Positions 48,058 through 59,002 are shown, counted from the stretch's first letter. The stretch is 64,000 nucleotides of DNA from Legionella adelaidensis (GCF_900637865.1 NZ_LR134420.1:62001-126000), one strand, 5' to 3'. Made by a program: numbers and translations. The notes: generated from the sequence alone by a model not told the origin.

Positions 48058-50744
48058 GCCAATTTGCCGTGGCACATTTTAAATTTTTTCCCCGACCCAC
48101 ATGGACAAGGGTCATTTCGGCCTACTTTTCTACTTTCTCTTTTAAAAGTTGCCGACGTATGCACCTCCTCTTCAGGAGCCTCATTGTCATGGATATACTG
48201 CATTCGCGTGATTTGTTCTGCACGGCGACGTTCTTCAACTGCTTCCACATCCTCTTCTGTACGAATTTGGACTGCTGAAAGAATACGCACGATTTCATAC
48301 TTCAAATTATCTAGCATCATAGAAAAAAGTGTGAACGCTTCTCTTTTATATTCTTGCTTGGGATCTTTTTGCGCATAACCTCGTAAATGGATGCCCTGAC
48401 GTAAGTGATCCATATTGGCTAAGTGTTCACGCCATTGATGATCCATGTTTTGCAAAATAACCGATTTTTCAAATTGGGCTAAATTTTCACGTCCTACCAG
48501 TTTTTCTTTTTCCTCATACTCTTTAACAGAAAGATCCACAATCCTGTCTTTAATCTCTTCTGTTTGAATATGAGGATCTGCATCGACCCAAGCTTTAACG
48601 GACGCTTTTACTTTAAAGTCTTCAAAAAGCACTTGCTCTAAAGTTTTTATATCCCACTGATCTTCTAAACTAGCAGGAGGTATGTAACTATCCACTAAAG
48701 AGCTTAAAACGTCTTCGCGCATTGCCTTAATGGTGTCTAATGGGTCGGTAATGGCCATAATTTCAGCACGTTGGGAATAAATCACCTTGCGCTGTTCATT
48801 GGCTACATTGTCATACTCTAGCAATTGTTTACGCACATCAAAATGATGCCCTTCTAATTTACGTTGTGCATTTTCAATTGCTTTAGTCACTAAACTATGT
48901 TCAATAGGTTCGCCAGGTTTCATACCAAGACGGCGCATCATCCCCGCCACTCTTTCGGAGGCAAAGATACGCATTAAATTATCATCTAAAGATAAATAAA
49001 ATCGGCTACTGCCGGGGTCGCCCTGGCGCCCAGCACGGCCTCGAAGCTGGTTATCAATTCTGCGAGATTCATGGCGCTCCGATCCGATAATACGTAAACC
49101 ACCTGCTGCAATTACCGCTTCATGTCTTTCTTGCCATTCCTTTTTAACTTTTTGTCTAGCCTCGTCACTAGCTTCTTCTCCTAATTCAGCAAGATCGGCA
49201 GCAAGGCTTCCACCTAAAACAATATCCGTTCCCCGCCCGGCCATATTCGTAGCAATTGTAACTGCTCCTGGTCTTCCTGCTTCCGCAATTATTTGGGCTT
49301 CTTTCTCATGGAATTTAGCATTCAATACTTGGTGCTTAATTCCCGCTTTTTTAAGTAAATTGCTGAGTAATTCGGAAGCTTCAATAGACGCGGTACCTAC
49401 TAGCACAGGCTGTTTTCTTTGCGCACATTCGCGAACGTCTTCAATAACCGCCTGATATTTATCTTGCAAAGTTAAATACACCAAATCTGCCTCGTCTTTA
49501 CGACGCATAGGTTTATTAGTAGGAATTACCACCACTTCCAAATTGTAAATTTGCTGAAACTCATAGGCTTCTGTGTCGGCAGTACCGGTCATCCCGGCTA
49601 ATTTGTTATATATTCTAAAGAAATTTTGGAAAGTGATAGACGCTAAAGTTTGGTTTTCATTCTGAATTGCTACATTCTCTTTGGCTTCCATGGCTTGATG
49701 CAATCCGTCAGACCAACGTCTTCCCGGCATGGTTCTGCCTGTATGCTCGTCTACAATAACTACCTGGTTATTTTGCACAATATAGTCCACATCCCGATGG
49801 AACATAGCATGTGCTCTCAGGGCGGCATTAACATGATGCATAAGCATAATATTGCTAGCATGGTAAAGGCTTTCGCCTTCTGCTAATAACTTTTCTTTGA
49901 TTAATAGTTCTTCAATATGTTGGTGACCAGCTTCAGTGAGATGAGCCTGTTTTTGTTTTTCATCAACCGTATAATCTCCCGCATCCCCTTCTTCTTCTTG
50001 TTTTTTTAATAAAGGAATTAGTTTATTTACCCGAATATAAAATTCGGAGCTATCTTCTGCCGCACCGGAAATGATAAGAGGAGTACGCGCCTCATCAATT
50101 AAAATAGAGTCTACTTCGTCAACAATAGCAAAATTGAGCTCACGTTGGACTTTGTCGGCCAGATTAAATGCCATATTGTCACGTAAATAATCGAAACCAA
50201 ATTCATTATTCGTTCCATAGACAATATCAGCAGCATAGGCTTGTTGCTTTAGCTCATGCGGCATGTCAGGGAAAATCACCCCTACTGACAACCCTAAAAA
50301 TTCATAAATAGGTCGCATCCATTCACTGTCACGTTTGGCCAAGTAGTCATTTACTGTAACAATGTGAACACCTTTTCCAGAAATTGCATTTAAATAAACA
50401 GGGAGTGTTGCCATTAGGGTTTTACCTTCCCCAGTACGCATCTCAGCAATATTCCCTTCATGTAAAACCATTCCGCCAATTAACTGGACATCAAAATGGC
50501 GCATCCCTAGAGTTCGCACCGAAACTTCACGAACGACCGCAAAGGCTTCAGCTAACAGTTCATCTAACGTTTCACCTTCTGCGAAACGCGATTTAAACTG
50601 CGTAGTCTTTGCAGCTAACTCAGCGTCAGATAAAACCTGCATTTGCGCTTCAAATGCGTTAATGGCCGTGACTGTTTTTTCCATGCGCCGCAAGGTTCGC
50701 TCATTCCGGCTTCCAAACATTTTCTTCATTAACGTATTCAGCAT
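48054..50744 (-). CDS. secA: SecA, preprotein translocase ATPase
   Basis: An 896-residue motor protein driving Sec export. Walker A is [11 protein letters not shown], the DEAD-like box is [16 protein letters not shown], and the second nucleotide domain has [15 protein letters not shown] and [10 protein letters not shown]. The C terminus keeps the zinc-binding SecB-interaction motif [14 protein letters not shown]. The length is standard. The 205-base upstream gap shows no secM-like ORF; it contains a palindromic repeat. Confidence 0.98.
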   Translation of the reverse strand: MLNTLMKKMFGSRNERTLRRMEKTVTAINAFEAQMQVLSDAELAAKTTQFKSRFAEGETLDELLAEAFAVVREVSVRTLGMRHFDVQLIGGMVLHEGNIAEMRTGEGKTLMATLPVYLNAISGKGVHIVTVNDYLAKRDSEWMRPIYEFLGLSVGVIFPDMPHELKQQAYAADIVYGTNNEFGFDYLRDNMAFNLADKVQRELNFAIVDEVDSILIDEARTPLIISGAAEDSSEFYIRVNKLIPLLKKQEEEGDAGDYTVDEKQKQAHLTEAGHQHIEELLIKEKLLAEGESLYHASNIMLMHHVNAALRAHAMFHRDVDYIVQNNQVVIVDEHTGRTMPGRRWSDGLHQAMEAKENVAIQNENQTLASITFQNFFRIYNKLAGMTGTADTEAYEFQQIYNLEVVVIPTNKPMRRKDEADLVYLTLQDKYQAVIEDVRECAQRKQPVLVGTASIEASELLSNLLKKAGIKHQVLNAKFHEKEAQIIAEAGRPGAVTIATNMAGRGTDIVLGGSLAADLAELGEEASDEARQKVKKEWQERHEAVIAAGGLRIIGSERHESRRIDNQLRGRAGRQGDPGSSRFYLSLDDNLMRIFASERVAGMMRRLGMKPGEPIEHSLVTKAIENAQRKLEGHHFDVRKQLLEYDNVANEQRKVIYSQRAEIMAITDPLDTIKAMREDVLSSLVDSYIPPASLEDQWDIKTLEQVLFEDFKVKASVKAWVDADPHIQTEEIKDRIVDLSVKEYEEKEKLVGRENLAQFEKSVILQNMDHQWREHLANMDHLRQGIHLRGYAQKDPKQEYKREAFTLFSMMLDNLKYEIVRILSAVQIRTEEDVEAVEERRRAEQITRMQYIHDNEAPEEEVHTSATFKRESRKVGRNDPCPCGSGKKFKMCHGKLA

Positions 50745-50886
50745 GACCCTGATAATCCTCTAAACGATCGATTTTTAAAAACTGCTTAATTTACTAAAAA
50801 TTGCGGTTAAAAGCCACTTTAACTATGTAGGGTTGATGCGGAAGGCTCTCAGGGATCGTCACTTTTATTCAACCCTTCTTATTTTT

Positions 50887-50912
50887 GTCATTCCCGCCTA
50901 CGCGGGAATGGC
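50887..50912. repeat. single dRS3/REP-like palindrome
   Basis: CATTCCCGC-CTAC-GCGGGAATG (50889-50910) in GTCA/GGC context, between the OPT gene (which ends at 50955) and secA. It is related to the paired unit at 17561-17642. It lies downstream of OPT and could act as a bidirectional hairpin. Confidence 0.7.
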
Positions 50913-50954
50913 AGCTTTAAAAAAATGACGAGCCCTCGAGCCTTGCGGCGCAAG

Positions 50955-52949
50955 TTACTTGACTACTCTATAATTAATCCACCAAGCTAAAGCCAACGTA
51001 GCCACAACAGAGAGTATTACTGCACCCGTATTCCACGAAGGACCTACACACCTTAAGGCGTCAGGACTTTGAAAAATGGAAAATGGGATAGCTACCAATA
51101 TATCCATTAAAGCAGAACCCGCTACTAAACCGCATGCTAGCAACGTTCCTGTTTGCTTTCGTTGATTTTCGGCCGTCGTACTTAATTTTCTTTGTTTTAA
51201 TCGCCAATTGACTACCATTGCTATCATTCCCCCTAAAAATAGCGGAAAAGAAGAGGCAATGGGTAAATACATTCCAATGGCTACTCCCAAAATAGACAAT
51301 TGAATATAACGGTAAAGTTTAAATACCCTATTAATAATAAGAATAACAAGGATAATCCCAGCCCCTACAAACATCATCATCCAAGGCAAAGTATTGCGAA
51401 AGACTGCTTCCGTAATAGCTGATAGTAAAGCCGCCGTCGGTGCTGGCAAGGTTTGACTCACATCCATCCCTGCCTTAGGAACCATCCCCGCTATACCATA
51501 GACATTAAATAACAATTGCATTACCGGAGGAATGACTAAGGCCGATACTAACACCCCAAAAAGCAGCATGCATTGTTGCTTCCAGGGCGTAGCTCCTACT
51601 AACTGTCCCACTTTTAAGTCTTGGGTATTATCATTAGCAATTGCCGCGATACCGGTAACAATAGAACCGATAATAATTGTTATAGCCTCTGCTGCCCGTA
51701 TTTGGTTTTGACTCAAAGGCAAAGGAACCACCCAATTTATCAATGAAAGCAATAACCAGGCAGCCATTAAAATCCCAGCGATCACTATCGAACTTCCAGG
51801 ACTTGCAGTAACTCCGACCATACCTGAAAAATACGCTGTTATTACCGAGAATAAAAACCCAATCACCAATACATAAATGACCGCAAAAAATATTAAACTA
51901 GGGGCAAAATCTCGGTCCAGGCTCGCCTGTTCTAAAGGAAATAAAAATTGGAAGAAAAGAAACAAAACGGCGGCCATGATAAACACCCCAATCAAAATAT
52001 AAGGCATGGGGATATCTCTATCCGTTCTGGGCAATTCCATATTATTTGTATTTCTATTAATAAAGCTATTAAAGGAAAGGCGAATACTATTAGATAAGGG
52101 TTTGATTAACCGCATAAAAGTCCAAATCCCCGCAAAAAGCATTGCCCCTATACCTAAGTAGCGCAGCTCACTGTTCCATAATAAAGTAGCAGCCTCTTGT
52201 GGCGGATTTTGCAGTAAAAATTCAGGGTAAAAATGGCTAGCAATAGGTAAGGCTATTAACCAGGAGATAACCGCTCCTAAAAATATACTCAATGCCATAT
52301 TATGACCGATCAAATATCCTGCGCCGATCATAGTGGCTGAAAAACCGGCCCCCAAGCCAAAAATAGAACGATTAATAACAAACCAATAGTTCCAACTATT
52401 GGCTAATATCTTAAAACCAACTTGAAATAGTTCTAAAACAGCACCGATGAGTCCACCAAGAATGATGTCACGCAAGGAAAATTTTTCCGCAGAGGATTTT
52501 AAAACTTCAGCAATAGCCCGTCCTTCTGGAAATTTTAAAGACTCATCGTTCACTAAAATTCTTCGTAGCGGGATAGAGAAAAGCACCCCTAAAGCTCCGC
52601 CAATCGCCGCAATTAAAAAATTAGTGAAATAATCAAAAGATTGCCAATAGCCAATAATGATCAATGCGGGAATAGTATAAACGATTCCCCCTGCTACCGC
52701 TTCTCCGGCGGACGCTGCGGTTTGTACTGCATTGTTTTCCAGAATGGTTGCATTCTTAAACAAACGCAAAACCCCCATGGAAATAACTGCCGCAGGAATA
52801 GAAGCCGAAGTTAAAATTCCCAACTTCAAAGCCAGATACGCATTGGATAAAGCCAATAACACAGTCAAAATGCCGGCAAGAATAAAGCTTCTAAAAGTGA
52901 GTTCTGAAATTTTTTCTTCAGCGGAAATAAAAGGCTGCACACTACTCAT
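50955..52949 (-). CDS. OPT family oligopeptide transporter
   Basis: A 664-residue polytopic membrane protein with about 14-16 hydrophobic segments. Family stretches include TFRSFILAGILTVLLALSNA, the NAVQTAASAGEAVAGG block and LKVGQLVGATPWKQQ. OPT proteins import small peptides (or metal complexes in the YSL branch) with proton symport; the substrate is not deducible here. The start at 52949 overlaps the DUF3298 gene by eight bases, so the two are co-transcribed. Confidence 0.9.
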   Translation of the reverse strand: MSSVQPFISAEEKISELTFRSFILAGILTVLLALSNAYLALKLGILTSASIPAAVISMGVLRLFKNATILENNAVQTAASAGEAVAGGIVYTIPALIIIGYWQSFDYFTNFLIAAIGGALGVLFSIPLRRILVNDESLKFPEGRAIAEVLKSSAEKFSLRDIILGGLIGAVLELFQVGFKILANSWNYWFVINRSIFGLGAGFSATMIGAGYLIGHNMALSIFLGAVISWLIALPIASHFYPEFLLQNPPQEAATLLWNSELRYLGIGAMLFAGIWTFMRLIKPLSNSIRLSFNSFINRNTNNMELPRTDRDIPMPYILIGVFIMAAVLFLFFQFLFPLEQASLDRDFAPSLIFFAVIYVLVIGFLFSVITAYFSGMVGVTASPGSSIVIAGILMAAWLLLSLINWVVPLPLSQNQIRAAEAITIIIGSIVTGIAAIANDNTQDLKVGQLVGATPWKQQCMLLFGVLVSALVIPPVMQLLFNVYGIAGMVPKAGMDVSQTLPAPTAALLSAITEAVFRNTLPWMMMFVGAGIILVILIINRVFKLYRYIQLSILGVAIGMYLPIASSFPLFLGGMIAMVVNWRLKQRKLSTTAENQRKQTGTLLACGLVAGSALMDILVAIPFSIFQSPDALRCVGPSWNTGAVILSVVATLALAWWINYRVVK

Positions 52950-53625
52950 TAGCACCCCAAACTGCTTGGGCAATTTCTGGCTTTATCATTTTTTCAAATT
53001 TAATTTTGGGCACTTCAACCGTAAGGGAGCCATAAGAATAAGGCGCTACTTGGTAATTGCCAAATACAATAGCCAGGCCCTTTTCAGTAAAATACCAAAT
53101 TCGATAGTTATCCAAGGTAGGCGCACTCCCTTTTTTCAACCAATCTGAATCTGGCAAATCCATTTTTTCTAGTTGCGCACGGCTCTCATTAGCTAATATC
53201 TCTAGAAAATTGCTATCCGCCAAAAACATATCTTTTAAATTAATGGATTTACCTTTAATGAAATTAAATGAAATATTGGAGTTACGTGGATGAGCAGCTC
53301 CACGATCATAAATGGAAATGTCAAAGAGCAAGCTAACGGCATCGTTTTTCTGATATTTCTGTTTATAATCAATGTACAAACTATTTTTACTGGTAACTTC
53401 TGGAGGAAGATTATCTTTCAATGAGGCATATTTTAAGAAATTATTAAGCCGTGTATCTACCATTTGCTTAACGGTATTATTGATAGCTTTATTTTTAAAG
53501 CCCTTAGGGTAATAAATTTCCACTTCATAATTTTTGGTTTCTTTTTTTATGTTAACTTTTTCAACACTCGCAGAAGCGGTTAGTGCAAAACAAAAACAAC
53601 ACACCCACAACAAAAAACGTTTCAT
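52942..53625 (-). CDS. secreted DUF4163/DUF3298 (RsiV/PdaC-like) protein
   Basis: A 227-residue exported protein with a signal peptide (about residues 1-20, ending TASA). The first half fits DUF4163 and the second half DUF3298, with NSNISFNFIKGKSINLKDMF and WYFTEKGLAIVFGNYQVAPY. Such periplasmic domains occur in RsiV and PdaC and sometimes bind lysozyme or peptidoglycan; the actual role here is unknown. It lies 19 bases after hutI and overlaps the OPT gene. Confidence 0.85.
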   Translation of the reverse strand: MKRFLLWVCCFCFALTASASVEKVNIKKETKNYEVEIYYPKGFKNKAINNTVKQMVDTRLNNFLKYASLKDNLPPEVTSKNSLYIDYKQKYQKNDAVSLLFDISIYDRGAAHPRNSNISFNFIKGKSINLKDMFLADSNFLEILANESRAQLEKMDLPDSDWLKKGSAPTLDNYRIWYFTEKGLAIVFGNYQVAPYSYGSLTVEVPKIKFEKMIKPEIAQAVWGANE

Positions 53626-53643
53626 TATAAATAGTCCAAAAAA

Positions 53644-54852
53644 TTAATCCTCTTCCCATCGACCACTCATCATTACTTCATGAGGCAAAGGGTAACCAAA
53701 ATGATAACAAAGCTGGCACGCATCTTTTACCTGCCAACGTATTAAATTCGCTTTTCTACCCGGCTCCAATACCCCTTCTTCTTTTTCTATCCCTAATGCC
53801 CGGGCAGCTTGGTAAGTCACAGCACTTAAAACTTCATTAACATTTAATGAAAAAAATTGACAGGCCATATTCATCATTAATAATAATGAAGAACTGGGAG
53901 ACGAGCCCGGATTGCAATCAGTAGCAATAGCAATACCCACTCCTGCATCCCTTAATAAATTAACAGGCGGTTTTCTCATTTCTTGTAAAAAATAAAAAGC
54001 GCCTGGTAAAAGCACGGCCACCGTATTTGCTTGGGCCATAGCCGCAACGCCACTCGCATCCAAATGTTCTAAATGCTCACAAGACAAAGCCCCGCACTTA
54101 GCCGCCATCGCGCTTGCGCCTGTATTTGACAATTGTTCCGCATGGCATTTTATGGGCAGGCCCAATTCTTTGGCTTTGTTAAAAATTTGCTCTGATTGCG
54201 CCACAGAAAAACCAATAGAATCACAAAAAGCATCCACAAAATTTGCTAACTTCTCTTTTGTAATAATAGGCAGCACTTCAGTACATAAATAATCAACATA
54301 TCCCTGGCTATTTCCTTTATATTCGGGTGGGATCGCATGCGCACCTAAAAAGGTAGTAATAATACGCGTATTTGTATCTTTTCCAAGTTTTTTAGCAACG
54401 CGCAAAATCTTTAGCTCATTTTCCAGGTCCAAGCCATAGCCCGATTTAATCTCTACCGTCCTAACCCCTTCATTTCTCAAGGCTTGCAATCGTGGCAGTG
54501 ACTCTTCATAAAGTTGCTCTTCAGATGCTTCCCTGGTTTTTTTTACCGTAGAAATAATACCACCGCCCTTACGGGAAATTTCCTCATAAGTGAAACCCCG
54601 TAAACGTTGTTCGAATTCATTGGCTCTATCCCCTGCATAAACAAGATGGGTATGGCAATCAATAAACGTCGGGGTTATGAGGCTTCCCTGGCAATCTTCC
54701 ATAGAAGCTTTTTTATACTCTTCCGGTAATTTATCGCTGGGGCCTATCCACTGAATCCTATCTTCATGGATAGCAAGGGCATGATTTTCACATTGATTCC
54801 CATTCTTATCAATTATTGTCGCATTGATCAAAACTTTATCGCTTCCAGCCAT
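53644..54852 (-). CDS. hutI: Imidazolonepropionase
   Basis: A 402-residue amidohydrolase, third step of histidine degradation (4-imidazolone-5-propanoate to formiminoglutamate). Metal ligands are in [22 protein letters not shown] and [11 protein letters not shown]. The start at 54852 ([12 protein letters not shown]) has GGAG at seven bases; an upstream TTG is rejected. hutG is encoded divergently 1 kb away, while hutH and hutU are not in the window. Confidence 0.95.
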   Translation of the reverse strand: MAGSDKVLINATIIDKNGNQCENHALAIHEDRIQWIGPSDKLPEEYKKASMEDCQGSLITPTFIDCHTHLVYAGDRANEFEQRLRGFTYEEISRKGGGIISTVKKTREASEEQLYEESLPRLQALRNEGVRTVEIKSGYGLDLENELKILRVAKKLGKDTNTRIITTFLGAHAIPPEYKGNSQGYVDYLCTEVLPIITKEKLANFVDAFCDSIGFSVAQSEQIFNKAKELGLPIKCHAEQLSNTGASAMAAKCGALSCEHLEHLDASGVAAMAQANTVAVLLPGAFYFLQEMRKPPVNLLRDAGVGIAIATDCNPGSSPSSSLLLMMNMACQFFSLNVNEVLSAVTYQAARALGIEKEEGVLEPGRKANLIRWQVKDACQLCYHFGYPLPHEVMMSGRWEED

Positions 54853-54902
54853 TCTCTTACTCCAATGAAAACTAATATCCCAGACACTCAAAATCTAGCA
54901 TT

Positions 54903-55661
54903 TTAACGTATCTCGGGTATAGTATGTGGGGACTTAAGCCAAAAGGGATGATGCTCTTTTTCATATATATCCCATTCTTTCGCACTATATTGCTTTTTAT
55001 CTACTCTCAATAATAACCAGCATAAGAATTCGGCAACTTGATCGGCAGAGAGTAATTTATTTTCTTTCTTTAAGCTCTGAAAAAATTCTTGTTCCTTCCG
55101 TTCCATATGGCCTGTTTTACGAATCAAACTCTGCATCTCTGTATCTACAATACCCGGCATGACACTTGCGAACGCATAGTCAGGAAATTCAAGCTGCCAG
55201 CAGCGGGTTAACATAGACAATGCCGCTTTTGAAACACAGTAAGCCGCCCATCCCGACATCGGGTGATAAGCAGCGCCTGATCCAACATGGAGAACCCTGG
55301 CTTTTTTTAATTTCTCAAAAAGTAATTGGGTTAAAAATAAAGGGGCATCCAAGTTGGTAGCAAGCGCTCTTTGCCAATCCTCAACTGTAATTTTTTCAAT
55401 AGACTGAATAGGCTCAATGGTTCCGGCATTATGAATAAGTCCATCAATTTCATTCACTTGGCTTAATCTTTCTTTGATTAAATCGCGATCGCACATCAAT
55501 GAAATATCTGCGACTAAAAAGCTAATACGATCCGAAAAAGCGGCGGTATTTTCCAAAGGTTCAAGCCTGCGCCCTACAATTAACACATCTTGCCCCTGCC
55601 GCGCTAATTCCTTAGCAAGAGCACTCCCTATACCACTCCCACCTCCGGTAACGACAAACAC
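54903..55661 (-). CDS. short-chain dehydrogenase/reductase
   Basis: A 252-residue classical SDR: cofactor motif TGGGSGIG at residues 5-12, HNAG at about 78, catalytic Ser in VGSGAAYH and YXXXK in YCVSK. An arginine pair after the second strand (GRR) suggests NADP(H) preference. The start is GTG at 55661 with AAGGAAA upstream. The substrate is unknown. Its position directly upstream of hutI suggests co-transcription rather than a proven role in histidine degradation. Confidence 0.85.
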   Translation of the reverse strand: MFVVTGGGSGIGSALAKELARQGQDVLIVGRRLEPLENTAAFSDRISFLVADISLMCDRDLIKERLSQVNEIDGLIHNAGTIEPIQSIEKITVEDWQRALATNLDAPLFLTQLLFEKLKKARVLHVGSGAAYHPMSGWAAYCVSKAALSMLTRCWQLEFPDYAFASVMPGIVDTEMQSLIRKTGHMERKEQEFFQSLKKENKLLSADQVAEFLCWLLLRVDKKQYSAKEWDIYEKEHHPFWLKSPHTIPEIR

Positions 55662-55895
55662 AATTTTCCTTAGCTATAAAAAATAGAATAATACCAGACC
55701 TCAGACAGGGAAAGAACCGTCTCCTTAATAGTACCCACCCAACCCCAAAATTTCCGCTCCCTCAGGTCGCTCGGTTGATTTATCTCGGATCCCAACCATA
55801 ACCGTGAGGGTGTAGAAATCTTGTTATAGCAGAATAATTTTTACGAACCCCCACTAGCACAAGGACTCTCCAAACCTTTGCATTTATTCTTATAT

Positions 55896-55917
55896 TTTAG
55901 GTACTATTACCTAAAAA
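55896..55917. promoter_or_regulatory. perfect inverted repeat, candidate operator upstream of hutG
   Basis: TTTTAGGTA-CTAT-TACCTAAAA is a perfect 9-base inverted repeat ending 15 bases before the hutG start, in the divergent region shared with the SDR-hutI genes. It lacks terminator features. A repressor-binding role (for example a HutC-like or GntR-type regulator) is inferred. The remaining 55662-55895 shows no gene; an inverted copy of the AGCGGAA-TTTTG repeat is at 55746-55758. Confidence 0.5.
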
Positions 55918-55932
55918 AAAGTAGCAATCACT

Positions 55933-56886
55933 ATGGACTTTACTTATTACTCCCCTCCTAACCCTACCCTCTGGCAAGGAAGAGCAGATAGTCTTCCTGA
56001 TGAACGTTTTTTCCAAAAAGTACAATGCCTAGACTTACGAAACAATAAACTCGAAGCCAGTGAAGAAAAAAAAACAATCATCATAGGTTTTGCAAGCGAC
56101 GTGGGTATCAAACGCAACCTGGGTAGAGTAGGCGCGGAACAAGGCCCTAACTCCATAAAAGAAAACCTGGCAAAATTAGCTGCACATACACAAACTAATT
56201 TTATTGACCTTGGCAATATCCTTTGTCCTAATGACGATCTTGAAGAAGCTCAAGTTCAACTGGCTGAAATAATTAATCATTGCCATCAATTAGGACATAA
56301 AACCATCGCGTTAGGAGGAGGTCATGAGATTGCTTACGGGCATTTTCTTGGACTTATCAAAAAATACCCTCAATTGGGAATTATTAACATTGACGCTCAT
56401 TTTGACTTAAGACCAGTCAAAAAAAACAGTACTTCTGGCACTCCATTTTGGCAAATGCAGCAGTATTGTAGCGAAAATAATCTTTCTTTTGATTACTGCT
56501 GTTTGGGTATTCAACCGGCAGCTAATACTAAAAGCCTGTTTACAACTGCAGATAAATATAATGTTCGCTATCTCACAGCTGAGCAAATGCAAAAAGATAC
56601 TTTAACCAGCCAATTGGAATTTCTAACAGATTTTATGAGGACAAAAGACGCAATTTATCTTACTATTTGTCTCGACGCTTTTTCGGAATGCTTTGCACCA
56701 GGAGTTAGTGCACCCCAAGCTCTAGGTTTAGATCCGTGGCAAGTGTATAACCTGTTGAAATACATTCAACAAACTGGCAAAGTTGTTAGTCTGGATATTG
56801 CAGAACTTTCCCCGCCCTTAGATGAGCATGGGAAAACTGCTAGATTAGCAGCAGTTATGCTGAGTAATCTTTTAAATTTAGTATAG
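55933..56886 (+). CDS. hutG: Formimidoylglutamase
   Basis: A 317-residue ureohydrolase (arginase fold) cleaving formiminoglutamate to glutamate and formamide. Manganese ligands are in ALGGGHEIAYGH, INIDAHFDLRP and CLDAFSECFAPGVSAP. The DAHFDLRP and GVSAP wording is typical of HutG rather than arginase or agmatinase. It pairs with hutI across the divergent promoter. Confidence 0.93.
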   Translation: MDFTYYSPPNPTLWQGRADSLPDERFFQKVQCLDLRNNKLEASEEKKTIIIGFASDVGIKRNLGRVGAEQGPNSIKENLAKLAAHTQTNFIDLGNILCPNDDLEEAQVQLAEIINHCHQLGHKTIALGGGHEIAYGHFLGLIKKYPQLGIINIDAHFDLRPVKKNSTSGTPFWQMQQYCSENNLSFDYCCLGIQPAANTKSLFTTADKYNVRYLTAEQMQKDTLTSQLEFLTDFMRTKDAIYLTICLDAFSECFAPGVSAPQALGLDPWQVYNLLKYIQQTGKVVSLDIAELSPPLDEHGKTARLAAVMLSNLLNLV

Positions 56887-56895
56887 GGAAAAATA

Positions 56896-57603
56896 ATGAA
56901 AAAGACTTTAATCGCTAGCGCCTTATTGACTATTATATCTGTAGGGTATGCAGACCCCGACACCAATGCTCAATCACTACCTTCCCCTGCTGCAACTACT
57001 ACATCTACAACAACGACTAGTACTACTACGGTTCCTGCTACCACAGCCACTACTACTGCCGTAGTGATTGATTGTCAATACCATATCCCGGCAACCACCA
57101 CCAATATTGAACAATCAGTAGTAACGCATTGGGCTCAGAATGCAACCGTTCAAGCTTTCGAGTTTGATCCTGTGCAATTTGATAGCCAACTCGACAAATT
57201 AAAGCTCTGTTTTACGGACCAAGGTTGGCAAGGCTTTAATGACGCATTACAAAAATCAGGAAACATTAATGCGATTAAATCACAAAAATTGACAGTTAGC
57301 AGCCAGGTGGATGGGGATGTTAAAATTATCCCTATTAAAGATAATCAGTGGAAATTAACTGTTCCTATGCAGGTGGTTTATCAAAATGACAAAGAAAAAT
57401 TAACGCAGCTACTTTCAGTTGATTTACTGGTAGGTAGAAAAGTCTCTGGTGATCTGGGAATTATGCAAATTATTGCTACCCCAAGAACCCCAACTACAGC
57501 AGCTTTAGGAGCCCCTGCTCCAGCACAATCGGTACCGACCCCCGTGGTTACAACTCCAGCTGCTACAACAACGACTACCACAACCCAAACCACTGAACAG
57601 TAA
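56896..57603 (+). CDS. secreted IcmL/DotI-like protein with Thr-rich flanks
   Basis: A 235-residue protein with a signal peptide (MKKTLIASALLTIISVGYA). A Thr/Ala/Pro-rich low-complexity linker (about residues 27-55) precedes an IcmL/DotI-type domain (about 60-200) with LCFTDQGWQGFNDALQKSG, DNQWKLTVPMQVVYQND and LLVGRKVSGDLGIMQIIATP. A second Thr-rich tail ends the protein. In DotI/IcmL this domain sits in the periplasm of the Dot/Icm type IVB system; here a cleavable signal replaces the membrane anchor, so it is a stand-alone paralogue of unknown role. Confidence 0.75.
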   Translation: MKKTLIASALLTIISVGYADPDTNAQSLPSPAATTTSTTTTSTTTVPATTATTTAVVIDCQYHIPATTTNIEQSVVTHWAQNATVQAFEFDPVQFDSQLDKLKLCFTDQGWQGFNDALQKSGNINAIKSQKLTVSSQVDGDVKIIPIKDNQWKLTVPMQVVYQNDKEKLTQLLSVDLLVGRKVSGDLGIMQIIATPRTPTTAALGAPAPAQSVPTPVVTTPAATTTTTTTQTTEQ

Positions 57604-57616
57604 AATAGTAATTTTA

Positions 57617-57642
57617 ACTCCCCGCCTGGCGGGGATTTTAAA
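57617..57642 (+). terminator. intrinsic terminator after the IcmL-like gene
   Basis: TCCCCGCC-TGG-CGGGGA stem followed by TTTT, 15 bases after the stop and 15-20 bases ahead of the porin gene. Confidence 0.75.
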
Positions 57643-57657
57643 AAAATCAGGAAGAGT

Positions 57658-58833
57658 ATGTCATATTACTATCGAACAGCGATTCTATTATCTTTGGTGA
57701 GTATTCAAAGTCATGCAAATGTCGTTCAATATTTTACGGGTATAAATTATAGTAACCCCACTGAAATTTTCACCACGAAAAAAAATCAGATGCAACTTGG
57801 CGCCACGGGGTTTCGAACGATTGGACGTTTTCAGGGAAGTGTTTTTAATTTTAATCCCGGAGACTATGGGGCCGGTGTTTCTCGTACAAGTACAACAAGT
57901 TTATTACCCTATGGCCGTATTGCTACGGGCATTAATGAAAAAGAGATTGAAGGCGTTGACATTACGGAACCTTTTCATTCCAATTGGAACTGGGGAAATA
58001 ATTCGTTCACCCGCTATACCGCAACGCAGACTTATCTTACGGATATTGATATAAGTCCTCGCCTATCCTATAGCTTTAGCAAACAGTGGCAAGTAGGGGG
58101 TGGACTTAATTTTAACTTTTTAAATAATAATGAAAGCAATTGGGCAGTTCCTACAAGCTCTACAACCTATGCCAGTTTAGTAAATCGCACTTCAAGCTTT
58201 GGTCTAGGCTTTAATGTTGGGGCATACTATCTTATTAATCAAACCAACTTCTTAGGTGCCGCCTACTATTCTAAAATCAGACAACAAGGCCGAGGATACA
58301 GCAACTTAGAAACCCCTAATAACTCCTTTACATTTGATTTCAATATGCCTGCTACTACCGTTTTAAGTTATGTGCACATTTTTAATCCCCAATGGCTTGC
58401 GAATTTAAAGCTATTTTATTCCGAATGGTCTGCTAATCAATTTCTCATGTTTAAAAACACAGCAGTCTCTAATCCGCAAGATTTCACAGTTCCGACGCAA
58501 TATAGAAACTCAACAGCGATAGCGGGTGCGTTGCGTAGACAAATGAATGATAAATTAGGACTCACCGCAATTGGCGTCGTTGATGATGGTCCAGAACGTG
58601 ATCAATACCGCGTCCTTAACTTCCCTGCAGATAGACAGTATTTTCTTGCCCTCGCTGCAGACTATCATTTTACCAGAAACACCAGCGTAGAATTACTCTA
58701 TGGTTATGGCTGGGAAACTGCACGAATGAACAACTCCCCGCCCTTGGGACCTACTACTACCCCCTTTCCCATGGGAGATACCAAGTTAAGTGCCAACGTG
58801 GTTGATTTCAAATTAAAAGTGGAAGCAGATTAA
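57658..58833 (+). CDS. FadL/OmpP1-type outer-membrane beta-barrel protein
   Basis: A 391-residue exported protein (signal peptide about residues 1-20, ending SHA) with alternating amphipathic strands throughout. ISPRLSYSFSKQWQVGGGLN, ATTVLSYVHIFNPQWLANLK and LALAADYHFTRNTSVELLYG fit OmpP1/FadL hydrophobic-compound transporters. It does not end in the usual C-terminal aromatic residue (it ends KVEAD), and the N-terminal hatch motif is weak. The substrate is unknown. Confidence 0.7.
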   Translation: MSYYYRTAILLSLVSIQSHANVVQYFTGINYSNPTEIFTTKKNQMQLGATGFRTIGRFQGSVFNFNPGDYGAGVSRTSTTSLLPYGRIATGINEKEIEGVDITEPFHSNWNWGNNSFTRYTATQTYLTDIDISPRLSYSFSKQWQVGGGLNFNFLNNNESNWAVPTSSTTYASLVNRTSSFGLGFNVGAYYLINQTNFLGAAYYSKIRQQGRGYSNLETPNNSFTFDFNMPATTVLSYVHIFNPQWLANLKLFYSEWSANQFLMFKNTAVSNPQDFTVPTQYRNSTAIAGALRRQMNDKLGLTAIGVVDDGPERDQYRVLNFPADRQYFLALAADYHFTRNTSVELLYGYGWETARMNNSPPLGPTTTPFPMGDTKLSANVVDFKLKVEAD

Positions 58834-59002
58834 TAGAGCTATGGTACGGAAAGCTCACAACATGATAACGGGCTCGCTCGTTCTACATGTTTCATACTGG
58901 AATGGTCATTAAGCAAATAGCCTTTATCAAATCCATTTAACGAGTCTAGCCTAGATTGCATCTACTTTTGCACAAAATGGAATGTGTATCACTTCAGGAA
59001 GG

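Noticed and set aside
56995-57060. Microsatellite-like ACT/ACA-rich DNA
   Set aside because: It encodes the Thr-rich linker of the IcmL-like protein with mixed codons; not a perfect DNA repeat.
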